From the NCBI GenBank assembly GCA_045807745.1, contig JBJMGT010000002.1, positions 62,001 to 126,000 of the forward strand: DNA of 64,000 nucleotides, read 5' to 3'. A model generated the notes under the pieces. The model had not been told where the DNA came from and did not search any database. It saw nothing but the letters and a program-made list of their open reading frames with translations. Below, piece after piece: positions 57,549-64,000 of the stretch. The stretch is from QHXQ01 sp045807745. Lineage in GTDB: Bacteria; Acidobacteriota; Blastocatellia; Pyrinomonadales; Pyrinomonadaceae. The translations under genes and the position numbers were made by a program. The number at the start of each line of letters is the position of its first letter. The stretch's first letter is position 1.

Positions 57549-58007
57549 ATGGCTGTGACCTTCAGACCGGCCGCAACGGCCGACCTAGACCTGCTCATCC
57601 AACTCATGCGCGGTCTCTACGAGCACGACCGGCTGCCGTTCAATGCGGAGGTCGCACGCCGTGGGACGTTGCAACTCCTTGCTGACGAAGCGCTCGGCCG
57701 CGTGTGGTTGATTGAGACGGATGGCGACGTGGCCGGTTATGTCGTGGTGACATACGGTTTCAGTCTGGAGTATCACGGATGCGACGCGCTGGTGGACGAG
57801 TTCTTTCTGCGGCCGGAATTTCGCGGGCGCGGCGTGGGTCGGCAGGCGCTTGAGTTCGTCGCGGAGTTCTGTCGCGCGCAAGGCTTAAGTGCGGTGCATC
57901 TCGCGGTCGATCATGCCAACGCACGCGCGCAACGTGTCTATCGACAGTTCGGCTTTGAGCAGCACGAACGTTTCATTATGACGAAGTGGTTGACCAAGGA
58001 GGAGTGA
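57549..58007 (+). CDS. GNAT-family N-acetyltransferase
   Basis: This 152-residue single GNAT domain has the start VTFRPAATADLDLLIQLM. The acetyl-CoA pyrophosphate loop is RGRGVG (92-97), after the beta-4 strand VDEFFLRPEF. It also shows VDHANARAQRVYRQFGF, the usual motif B that ends at the tyrosine/phenylalanine pair. The substrate is unknown; it resembles small-molecule or diamine acetyltransferases in layout. It starts 17 bp after the preceding gene and ends 3 bp before the aldo/keto reductase. Confidence 0.93.
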   Translation: MAVTFRPAATADLDLLIQLMRGLYEHDRLPFNAEVARRGTLQLLADEALGRVWLIETDGDVAGYVVVTYGFSLEYHGCDALVDEFFLRPEFRGRGVGRQALEFVAEFCRAQGLSAVHLAVDHANARAQRVYRQFGFEQHERFIMTKWLTKEE

Positions 58008-58010
58008 GAA

Positions 58011-58997
58011 ATGGAGATGAGAGGATTAGGGCGCAACGGCTTGACGGTCTCGGCGCTGGGCTTGGGTTGCATGGGCATGTCGGAGTTCTACGGCGAACAG
58101 AACGATGAGGAATCGACGGCGACAATTAAGCGCGCGCTTGAGTTGGGCGTGAACTTTCTGGACACGGCCGACATGTACGGCGTCGGGCGCAACGAGGAGT
58201 TGGTCGGGCGCGCGATCCGCGACCGGCGCGAGCGCGTCGTGCTCGCGACCAAGTTCGGCAACGTGCGCGGCGCGGACGGCAGTTTTCTAGGCGTCTCGGG
58301 CCGGCCCGATTACGTGCGCGCGGCGTGCGACGCTTCGTTACAACGGCTCGGCGTGGACGTGATCGATCTCTACTACCAGCACCGCGTCGATCCGCAGGTG
58401 GCGATTGAAGAGACGGTTGGCGCGATGTCTGATCTAGTGCAAGCGGGCAAGGTGCGTTATCTGGGATTGTCAGAAGCGTCCGCCGAGACGATCCGGCGCG
58501 CGCAAGGAGTGCATCCTATCGCCGCGCTCCAGAGTGAATATAGTCTGTGGACGCGCGACGTGGAGCAGGAGATTCTGCCGACGTGCCGCGAGTTGGGGAT
58601 CGGCTTTGTCGCTTACAGTCCGTTGGGGCGCGGCTTTCTGACGGGGCAGTTCAAGCAGGCGGCCGATCTGCCGGAGCATGATAGGCGGCGACAGTTTCCG
58701 CGCTTTCAAGGCGCGAACTTCGAGCACAATCTGAAGTTGGTCAAGCGTGTGGAAGAGATCGCGGCGGAGAAGGGTTGCCGGCCGGCGCAGCTTGCGCTTG
58801 CGTGGCTGCTCGCGCAAGGGCCTGACATCGTGCCGATTCCGGGCACGAAGCGACGCACTTATCTGGCAGAGAACGTGGCGGCGCTTGATGTGGAATTGAG
58901 TGCGGACGATCTGCGGCGCATCGATGAAGTCGCGCAGATCGGCGCGGTGGCCGGTGCACGTTATCCTGAACAAGCGATGGCGTCCGTCAACCGCTAA
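58011..58997 (+). CDS. Aldo/keto reductase
   Basis: This 328-residue NADPH-dependent reductase has a TIM barrel with the catalytic tetrad visible. The residues are Asp 51 and Tyr 56 (FLDTADMYG), Lys 81 (VVLATKFG) and His 124 (DLYYQHRVDP). The C-terminal cofactor motif is IPGTKRRTYLAENVAA. It resembles the YajO/AKR13-like branch (GCMGMSEFYG start). GGAGGAG lies 7 bp before the ATG and overlaps the preceding gene's end. The substrate is not predictable. It is the last gene of this run; a long inverted repeat follows. Confidence 0.95.
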   Translation: MEMRGLGRNGLTVSALGLGCMGMSEFYGEQNDEESTATIKRALELGVNFLDTADMYGVGRNEELVGRAIRDRRERVVLATKFGNVRGADGSFLGVSGRPDYVRAACDASLQRLGVDVIDLYYQHRVDPQVAIEETVGAMSDLVQAGKVRYLGLSEASAETIRRAQGVHPIAALQSEYSLWTRDVEQEILPTCRELGIGFVAYSPLGRGFLTGQFKQAADLPEHDRRRQFPRFQGANFEHNLKLVKRVEEIAAEKGCRPAQLALAWLLAQGPDIVPIPGTKRRTYLAENVAALDVELSADDLRRIDEVAQIGAVAGARYPEQAMASVNR

Positions 58998-59017
58998 TAT
59001 ATCGCGGCCCTGATGCT

Positions 59018-59149
59018 GGGAGCGCGGGCATCTTGCCCGCCAAGCGTGCACACGCACGCTCAAAGGACTCACTATCATTCAAGCTTGGGTGACAGCGTTT
59101 CTTTTGTTCGCGCTGGTGCGCTCATGGCAGGCAAGAATCTAGCGCTCCC
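59018..59149. repeat. Long inverted repeat between convergent genes
   Basis: GGGAGCGCGGGCATCTTGCC (59018-59037 onwards) and its diverged complement at 59126-59149 (GGCAGGCAAGAATCTAGCGC then TCCC) flank about 85 bp. It lies between the aldo/keto reductase and the convergent receptor gene. It is mobile-repeat-like or a bidirectional terminator. The short frame inside it is not coding. Confidence 0.65.
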
Positions 59150-59193
59150 GGCAGCGCGTCCTTCACTTACGTCTTCAATTAAGCCATTCCCTC

Positions 59194-61830
59194 TTAAAAG
59201 CTAAACCGCAATCCCGTCTCGATGCGCCTTCCGGGCAGCGCCGCGGTCGGTTGGCCGTAGAAGGGCGAGGTGAGCACGCCGGTGTAGTTGACCGGATTGG
59301 TGTGATTGAGGAGGTTGGAGAACTGCGCGTAGAACTCCATGTTCCAACGTTTGCCGCTGCCGCCGGGGAGACCTGAGACGCCGCCGCCCTCGCCGTCTAT
59401 GCGCACGGCGACCATGCGCGGGCCACCGCCGGGCGCTTCTTTGGCCTTACCCCAGCCGAAGCGATAGCTCAAGCGCGTGCTGACGTTCCACTGCATCGAG
59501 CCGCGCGCGCTGTTGCGCACAACGCCTGCGGGCCGGTCGTTGCTGATGGTGTCGCCGTTGTCGTCGCGCCCCGTCGTGATGGTGTAGGGCGGCGCAGAGA
59601 GCACGTTGAAGAAGTTGCTGACGGCGAGGCTCTTTGTCAGTTTGTAATTGAGCATGGCGAAGAAGCGGTGGCGTATGTCGTTGGCGGCGGGGCCGCGCTC
59701 GCCGCGCAGGTCGTAGTTGTTCGCCGGCAGCGCGAACGCGCCGTCGGCATCGTTGGTCGTCTTGGCGCATGTGTAGTTGAAGAACCAGAAGGCGCGGCGG
59801 TTTAGTTTACCGATGCCCGGCCCCATGCCTATGTCCCACTCGTGGCGTGTAGAGTTGGCGGACGACTCGACCTGTATGACGTTGCCGGCGGAAGGGTCGG
59901 GCCGACCCAGACCCGGCAGCGGCGCGTTGACATTGCGCCCGCGCAGGAGATGCACGCCGCGTTGGTAGCGATAATCGGACATCAGGTGAAAACGTTTGAG
60001 CAGTTCGTGCTCTAGCCCGACGGAGACTTGCGCCACGTAAGGCAGTTGCAGATCGGGCGCGACCCGATAGCGCGTCGCGGGCAGCACGATGGCGCTGCCG
60101 GACGAGAACGGATCAGGAAAGCCGGGATTGCTGATGACCGTCTCGCGTTGCCGCGCGCCGTTGACGCGCAGGGTCTGCTCGTAGGTATCGGCTCCGAACC
60201 AGTCGTAGAACAGGCCTGCGCCCGCGCGCAACGTCGGCCCGTTCTTAAACGGCGACCAGGCGAGACCGAAGCGCGGCGCGAAGTTGCTGCGATCATTAAG
60301 ATGGTTCTGCCACTCGTAGCGCAGCCCGGCCGAGAGCGTCAGGTTCTTGCGCGCGCGCCAGTCGTCCTGCCAGTACGCGCCGAGTTGGTATTGCGTGAGC
60401 GCGACCGTTGAATCGCCCGCGCGTTGTGTGTAGGTCGTGGGCCTGCCAGCGCGGAAAGCATCGAGACTTGAGAAGATGAACGTGCCGTTCGCATTGCGGT
60501 CGTCGCGGCTGTGGTAGCGGCCGACTTCGGCGAGGAGACCTGCGCGCATTGTGTGCTGCTTGTGCGCGAAGTCCAGGTTGTCGCCCAACTCGTACTCACT
60601 CACGTTGCGGTCACTGTCAATACCTGCGCCGCCGCGCGCGAAGGCGTTTAAAACTTGGCTTGCGGGCGTGTTGTTCGCCGACAGCGCCGTGGCTGATTGC
60701 CAGCGCGCTTGAAAACGAATCTCGTTGTAGAGCTTTTCGTTGAGCGCGCCGGAGTCCACCGCGCGCAGGACGTGCTCGGCCGTGTCGCTCGTGTAGGCGC
60801 GGTCGAAGAGGTTGAAGTCGCCGACGCCGAGATTGTCTTGCCGGACGGCGTTGCGTTGATACTCGGCGCGCAAGGTGTGCGTCTTCGTCAGGGCGTGTTC
60901 GAGCCGTGCGCCGAGGTTGAGCATGCGCGAGGGTCTGCGCACCGTACTGTTGAATGTGCCATCGGGCAGCGCCGCGACGATCGTCTTCGAATCGTAAGCG
61001 ACGTTGCTGTCGGCGTTCACAAACAGCGCCGTGTGGTTGCGCCACAGGGGCACGTCGAAGGTAAAACTTGTGCGGCGCGTCTGTTCGGGCGCACGCCGCG
61101 GCGCGAAGGCTGGACGCGCGCTCAGGGCCTCGTCGCGGAAGCCGAAATTTATAGAGGCGTGAAAGATGTCCGTGCCCGGCTTGGTCGTGATGTCCACGCC
61201 GCGAAAGCCTTCGTCGTGAAACTCGGCGGCGTAAGGGTTGCGGCGAAAACGGATTTCGCGAATCTGCGATTTGGGCGGGAGTTTGCCACCGCGAAAGCCA
61301 TTGATGCGGATGGTCGCGCCGGGGCCGGCCATCTGCTGCAAGACCTGCTCCATCTCGTCCGGGTCGTCGGGCAGTTGGGCGATCTGCGCGGGCGTCAGGA
61401 CAGAGCTGAAGGCATCGCCGCGCGGATCGGTCTTGCGCTCCTGCTCGCTCTGCGCCACGCGCACCTCTTCCTTCAGCCCCGCGACTTCAAGGCGCACGTC
61501 GCGTGTGTTGCTGCCGCCGCGCAAGCTCACGTCCGTCACGGTCTGCGGCTCGAAGCCTTGCGCCGCGACGCGCAGTTGGAACTTGCCCGGCGCGAGCTTA
61601 GCGAACGTGGCCGTGCCGCGTTCATCCGTCACAGTCGTTTGTGCAACCGCGTCCGCGCTCGTCAACAACTCCACGCGCGCGCCCACGACGACCGCGCCGC
61701 TCTGATCAAACACGGTCACGCGCAGGGCCGCCTCGCCCGCGCTCCGGCTCTGCCCACGGACGGGACTGAGCAGGAGCGCAAGCGCGAGCAGACCAGACAG
61801 CGTGCGCAATACGGAAGTCGCTTTGCGCAT
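59194..61830 (-). CDS. TonB-dependent/Oar-like outer-membrane receptor with N-terminal Ig-like domain
   Basis: This 878-residue protein has a signal peptide (about 1-27, LSGLLALALLLSPVRGQ) and a carboxypeptidase-regulatory-like beta domain (about 32-115, GAVVVGARVELL). A plug-like region follows (about 145-250, LTPAQIAQLPDDPDEMEQVL and IRINGFRGG), then a large beta barrel ending ETGLRFSF with terminal Phe. Such acidobacterial receptors take up or secrete large ligands at the outer membrane. The ATG at 61830, 5 bp after the upstream gene, gives the signal peptide. An earlier in-frame start overlaps that gene and is rejected. It is co-transcribed with the LolA-like gene. Confidence 0.88.
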   Translation of the reverse strand: MRKATSVLRTLSGLLALALLLSPVRGQSRSAGEAALRVTVFDQSGAVVVGARVELLTSADAVAQTTVTDERGTATFAKLAPGKFQLRVAAQGFEPQTVTDVSLRGGSNTRDVRLEVAGLKEEVRVAQSEQERKTDPRGDAFSSVLTPAQIAQLPDDPDEMEQVLQQMAGPGATIRINGFRGGKLPPKSQIREIRFRRNPYAAEFHDEGFRGVDITTKPGTDIFHASINFGFRDEALSARPAFAPRRAPEQTRRTSFTFDVPLWRNHTALFVNADSNVAYDSKTIVAALPDGTFNSTVRRPSRMLNLGARLEHALTKTHTLRAEYQRNAVRQDNLGVGDFNLFDRAYTSDTAEHVLRAVDSGALNEKLYNEIRFQARWQSATALSANNTPASQVLNAFARGGAGIDSDRNVSEYELGDNLDFAHKQHTMRAGLLAEVGRYHSRDDRNANGTFIFSSLDAFRAGRPTTYTQRAGDSTVALTQYQLGAYWQDDWRARKNLTLSAGLRYEWQNHLNDRSNFAPRFGLAWSPFKNGPTLRAGAGLFYDWFGADTYEQTLRVNGARQRETVISNPGFPDPFSSGSAIVLPATRYRVAPDLQLPYVAQVSVGLEHELLKRFHLMSDYRYQRGVHLLRGRNVNAPLPGLGRPDPSAGNVIQVESSANSTRHEWDIGMGPGIGKLNRRAFWFFNYTCAKTTNDADGAFALPANNYDLRGERGPAANDIRHRFFAMLNYKLTKSLAVSNFFNVLSAPPYTITTGRDDNGDTISNDRPAGVVRNSARGSMQWNVSTRLSYRFGWGKAKEAPGGGPRMVAVRIDGEGGGVSGLPGGSGKRWNMEFYAQFSNLLNHTNPVNYTGVLTSPFYGQPTAALPGRRIETGLRFSF

Positions 61831-61835
61831 AACGG

Positions 61836-62798
61836 CTACTTGCCTTTCTTCTGGAACTTGTCGGCCTTGAACTGCGGGTTGACCTTGTAAGCCTTGATCT
61901 CCCACTCCTCACTGACCGTGCCGTCGCTGGCGAACGTGAGTTGGTGCGGCCACATGATGCCGTCCTCCGCGCGGTAGTCGCCGAAGCGCACCTCAGTCTC
62001 CGTCTCCTTCATCTCCGGCGGCGGCAGTTCATTCGTCTGCATCTCTTTCGCCACATCTTTCGGCGTGCTCCCGGCGGGCGGCGGCCCCGTGCGCATCATC
62101 ATGCGCATGACCGGCTCTGTGCTGCGATAGGTCAACATCAGCGGGCGGTGTGAAGATTTATCCAGAAAGAGACGCGCGTTGAAACCGTTCGCGCCCTTGC
62201 AGTCGAGCACGTCCGCGCGTCCGTCTTCGGCTTCAGCCTCGCCCGCGTAAGACCACGCGACGGCTTGATCACTCGGCGCGTCCAACAGGAGCGCGAGCGT
62301 GTAGCGCGCGAACTCCGCACGCATGCGTTGATTGCCATCAACCGCCGCGCCGCCTGCGCCGGCCGTTGCGGGCCGGCGCATGATCATGACGCTGCCGCCC
62401 GTGCTGTGCATGTCCGACCAAGCTTGCGTGCCGTCGAACCCGACCACCTCTGTGATCGAGTCGCCCATCGGCGTGTCAATCTCATGCTGCTTGATGAACT
62501 TGTCCGGCAGCGCGAACGACAACTCGACATCGCCCGACAACTCCGGCGGCGCTTGCGCCGCAACGTGCCCGCCGTCGCCGCCGCCGCCCGTCATCCGCAG
62601 CGCCATCACGCGCCGGAACTTGCCGGTCGCCGCCAGTCCCTGCACGCTCTTCAACTTCTCTTCCCCGCCGAGTGCCGCCCGCGCCGCGCTCAACAACCCC
62701 TGCACACGCGCCACGTCCGCGCCCGTCTGCGCCACGACCGCGTGCAACATGATCACAGCGAGACTCACACCCAGTAGATACCGCTTCAGTCTATGCAT
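61836..62798 (-). CDS. Secreted LolA-like protein of unknown function
   Basis: This 320-residue protein has a signal peptide (about 1-23, LGVSLAVIMLHAVVAQ). The mature part starts with helices (VQGLLSAARAALGGEEKLKSVQGL), as in acidobacterial proteins related to LolA/outer-membrane lipoprotein-sorting folds. Long beta strands follow (PDKFIKQHEID, VGFDGTQAWSDM, LFLDKSSHRPLMLTY, GDYRAEDGIMWPHQLTF). A Met/Arg-rich patch VMRMMMRTGPPPAG lies near residue 235. GGAG precedes the ATG. The receptor gene follows after 5 bp, so the two probably work together in the envelope. Confidence 0.75.
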   Translation of the reverse strand: MHRLKRYLLGVSLAVIMLHAVVAQTGADVARVQGLLSAARAALGGEEKLKSVQGLAATGKFRRVMALRMTGGGGDGGHVAAQAPPELSGDVELSFALPDKFIKQHEIDTPMGDSITEVVGFDGTQAWSDMHSTGGSVMIMRRPATAGAGGAAVDGNQRMRAEFARYTLALLLDAPSDQAVAWSYAGEAEAEDGRADVLDCKGANGFNARLFLDKSSHRPLMLTYRSTEPVMRMMMRTGPPPAGSTPKDVAKEMQTNELPPPEMKETETEVRFGDYRAEDGIMWPHQLTFASDGTVSEEWEIKAYKVNPQFKADKFQKKGK

Positions 62799-62922
62799 AA
62801 TATCCGCTCCCTCTCTCCATGCTGATCTGACTTACGCCTAACCAAGACGAGCACCATCATCGCCCGAACACACCGCGACGTGGTTAAGGCGACGCAAAGA
62901 GTTTGTTAAGGATGTAAAATCT

Positions 62923-63015
62923 ATGCTGCGGGTCGGCGTGAAAGAATTTAGAGCAAGGCTACAGCAACCGGCACAGCCGGCCAGCCACAAGCTACGCCTC
63001 GTGGCGAAGAAATGA
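62923..63015 (+). pseudogene. Possible remnant of a Phd-type antitoxin gene
   Basis: A 30-codon frame begins MLRVGVKEFRARLQQ, which resembles the start of Phd/YefM antitoxins (VGVRELKARL-like), with AAGGAT about 6 bp before the ATG. It then loses similarity and stops. It sits in the otherwise gene-free 62799-63113 interval, next to a toxin-antitoxin module. The match is short, so chance similarity is possible. Confidence 0.35.
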
Positions 63016-63071
63016 GTCTAACAAGATCGCTGGCAGATGAGGAGCGGGAGCTGTGCACGGCAGCGTAGCCA

Positions 63072-63110
63072 GGCGCGGCGCAGGTGGTCGGGAGCTACCT
63101 GCGCCGCGCT
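63072..63110 (-). terminator. GC-rich hairpin after the 86-residue gene
   Basis: GCGCGGCGCAGGT (63073-63085) pairs with ACCTGCGCCGCGC (63097-63109) around an 11-bp loop, 3-4 bp after the stop of the minus-strand gene at 63114. No T-run follows on the minus strand. It is a likely transcription end for the toxin module. Confidence 0.5.
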
Positions 63111-63113
63111 CGT

Positions 63114-63374
63114 TTACTTGTTGATAAAGCTCCAGCACTCTTCCGGTAGCATGCCATCGGTCTGCGTCGTTTTGAGTTCAGTTAGTAAGAATTGAGCGGT
63201 AGGATAGTTTTTGCTCAATGTGTTCGTTAGCTGACGTGGCGAGTGGCGCGACACCAAAAGAACAGAGGCGGGAAGGATCGTCATCCAATCACTAATTTCT
63301 CTTCGTGAGTCGAGAAACCGGAGCAATGATTTCTCGCTGATGTCTTCATCATAGACTAGCAAATATACCTTCAT
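63114..63374 (-). CDS. Small SinR/Cas2-fold-like protein (86 aa)
   Basis: This 86-residue protein starts MKVYLLVYDEDISEKSLLRFL, a beta1-alpha1 start like the Cas2/VapD/SinR-like ferredoxin fold. LPASVLLVSRHSPRQLTNTL (beta2-beta3-alpha2) and FLLTELKTTQTDGMLPEECW (beta4 and tail) follow. That layout matches small proteins annotated as SinR-like in many genomes. There are no CRISPR repeats nearby, so a CRISPR role is unlikely. It starts 2 bp after the stop of the antitoxin-like gene and is probably part of the same module. Function is unknown. Confidence 0.5.
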   Translation of the reverse strand: MKVYLLVYDEDISEKSLLRFLDSRREISDWMTILPASVLLVSRHSPRQLTNTLSKNYPTAQFLLTELKTTQTDGMLPEECWSFINK

Positions 63375-63376
63375 GG

Positions 63377-63574
63377 CTACGCTTTTCTATCAGCCGCTTG
63401 TGTGTGCGCCGGATTTGGAATCGCTACTAAGCGCTTCGGATTAAGCGCCCGCGTTCGGCCTTTTCGCAATAGGCGGCGGCGCGCCCAGCCCGGCCCATAG
63501 GCTACAACCTCCAGCTTATCAAGGTCATAGTGCGGGCGAAGAGTATCCTCAGAATCGCTCTTTCTTGGCTTCAT
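63377..63574 (-). CDS. Antitoxin-like small protein downstream of BrnT
   Basis: This 65-residue protein begins MKPRKSDSEDTLRPHYDLDKL, a start common in antitoxins paired with small toxins (DTLRxxYDLxKL). The second half (RRRLLRKGRTRALNPKRLVA onwards) is basic and Pro-rich and does not resemble the usual end of that family. It may be frameshifted or newly acquired sequence. The frame overlaps the end of the BrnT-like gene by 26 bp. Ordinarily BrnA, a ribbon-helix-helix antitoxin, follows BrnT. Confidence 0.5.
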   Translation of the reverse strand: MKPRKSDSEDTLRPHYDLDKLEVVAYGPGWARRRLLRKGRTRALNPKRLVAIPNPAHTQAADRKA

Positions 63575-63866
63575 ATGCTCGTCGCTCCTTTGGGTCTAAT
63601 TCACGCGCGCTGATGATTCGGATGCTTGCGCCTCGTTCAGTATAGGACACAATCAAGTAACGCTTTTGCTCTGACTTCCCGATGATAATATATCTTGGCT
63701 CTCCTACTGAATGGTCAGGGTCTTTGTAAATGATAAAGAGGGGATCAGCAAAAACGGTAGTGGCTTCCGCGAAAGTTACGCTATGTCCTTCGGCATTGAG
63801 TTGCGCTTTAGCAGCATTCCATTCAAAGTCTCCATATGTCACGTCAGGGTTGCCTCTGCGCTTCAT
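63549..63866 (-). CDS. brnT: BrnT-family toxin
   Basis: This 105-residue BrnT/RelE-fold ribonuclease toxin shows the family blocks FEWNAAKAQLNAEGHSVTF, EATTVFADPLFIIYKDPDHS, EPRYIIIGKSEQKRYLIVSY, ERGASIRIISARELDPKERR and the terminal YEAKKERF. BrnT cleaves RNA and is neutralised by BrnA. The ATG at 63866 has GTAGGG nearby. A GTG 8 codons later is an alternative start. A TATAAG box at 63873-63878 lies very close to the ATG, which may mean a very short leader. Confidence 0.85.
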   Translation of the reverse strand: MKRRGNPDVTYGDFEWNAAKAQLNAEGHSVTFAEATTVFADPLFIIYKDPDHSVGEPRYIIIGKSEQKRYLIVSYTERGASIRIISARELDPKERRAYEAKKERF

Positions 63867-64000
63867 GCCCTACTTATACATCTTTCCAGCCCCGGCCGAG
63901 TAGCTTTCCGCAGCCAGATACCACTGCTCTCTTGCCGCTGTAGAATATGTATGTGGTGGTAAAGATATATCGTACAAAAAAGAGACCGGCTTAGAATTAA

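Noticed and set aside
59013..59204. Short plus-strand open frame between the aldo/keto reductase and the receptor gene
   Set aside because: It lies almost wholly inside an inverted repeat and has no family similarity.
63114..63374. Cas2 nuclease
   Set aside because: The fold-like pattern resembles Cas2, but there is no cas1, no CRISPR array, and the sequence fits SinR-like proteins better.
63711..63962. Plus-strand open frame at the right end
   Set aside because: It is antisense to the BrnT gene and has no recognisable features or ribosome-binding site.

Overview
The window is GC-rich, densely coded DNA that looks like a chromosome segment from an acidobacterium, possibly class Blastocatellia. 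The main evidence is a very large paralogous set of about 800-residue duplicated-FtsX permeases of the ADOP family (acidobacterial duplicated orphan permease). Supporting signs are an Oar-like outer-membrane receptor, a DUF5916 protein and intergenic hairpins built from heptad repeats. The phylum call is inference from gene content.

Region 1 (1-48.9 kb, all minus strand) is one co-directional block, read right to left. It starts with a 50-residue putative lipoprotein (48727-48879). Then come an ABC ATPase (ATPase B), a MacA/HlyD-type membrane fusion protein, a second ABC ATPase (ATPase A) and 18 ADOP permeases in a row, numbered P1 to P18 here in transcription order. P18 runs off the left edge, so the array is longer than the window. 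One secreted HEAT-repeat protein sits between P11 and P12. ADOPs were named for lacking a neighbouring ATPase. Here ATPase A lies 4 bp from P1, so this array breaks that rule and looks like a MacAB-like system with a choice of many permeases. Most gaps between genes carry a long hairpin whose arms are 7-bp or 9-bp tandem repeats; several unrelated repeat families are used in rotation.

Region 2 (49.2-51.1 kb, plus strand) is divergent from the array. It encodes a LytS-type membrane histidine kinase and a LytTR response regulator that overlap by 4 bp, and these are the obvious candidates to control the array. A DUF5916 outer-membrane protein follows (51.3-53.9 kb).

Region 3 (54-59 kb, plus strand) holds two small gene sets. 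The first is an Rrf2-type repressor, an HtrA-like serine protease and a thioredoxin, read from a clear promoter covered by a 17-bp palindrome and closed by a hairpin. The second is DinB-like, hypothetical, GNAT acetyltransferase and aldo/keto reductase genes with short gaps.

Region 4 (59.2-64 kb, minus strand) has a secreted LolA-like protein with a TonB-dependent/Oar-like receptor 5 bp downstream. It then holds a BrnT-type toxin module with a poorly conserved antitoxin partner, a small SinR/Cas2-fold-like protein, and a possible remnant of a Phd-type antitoxin.
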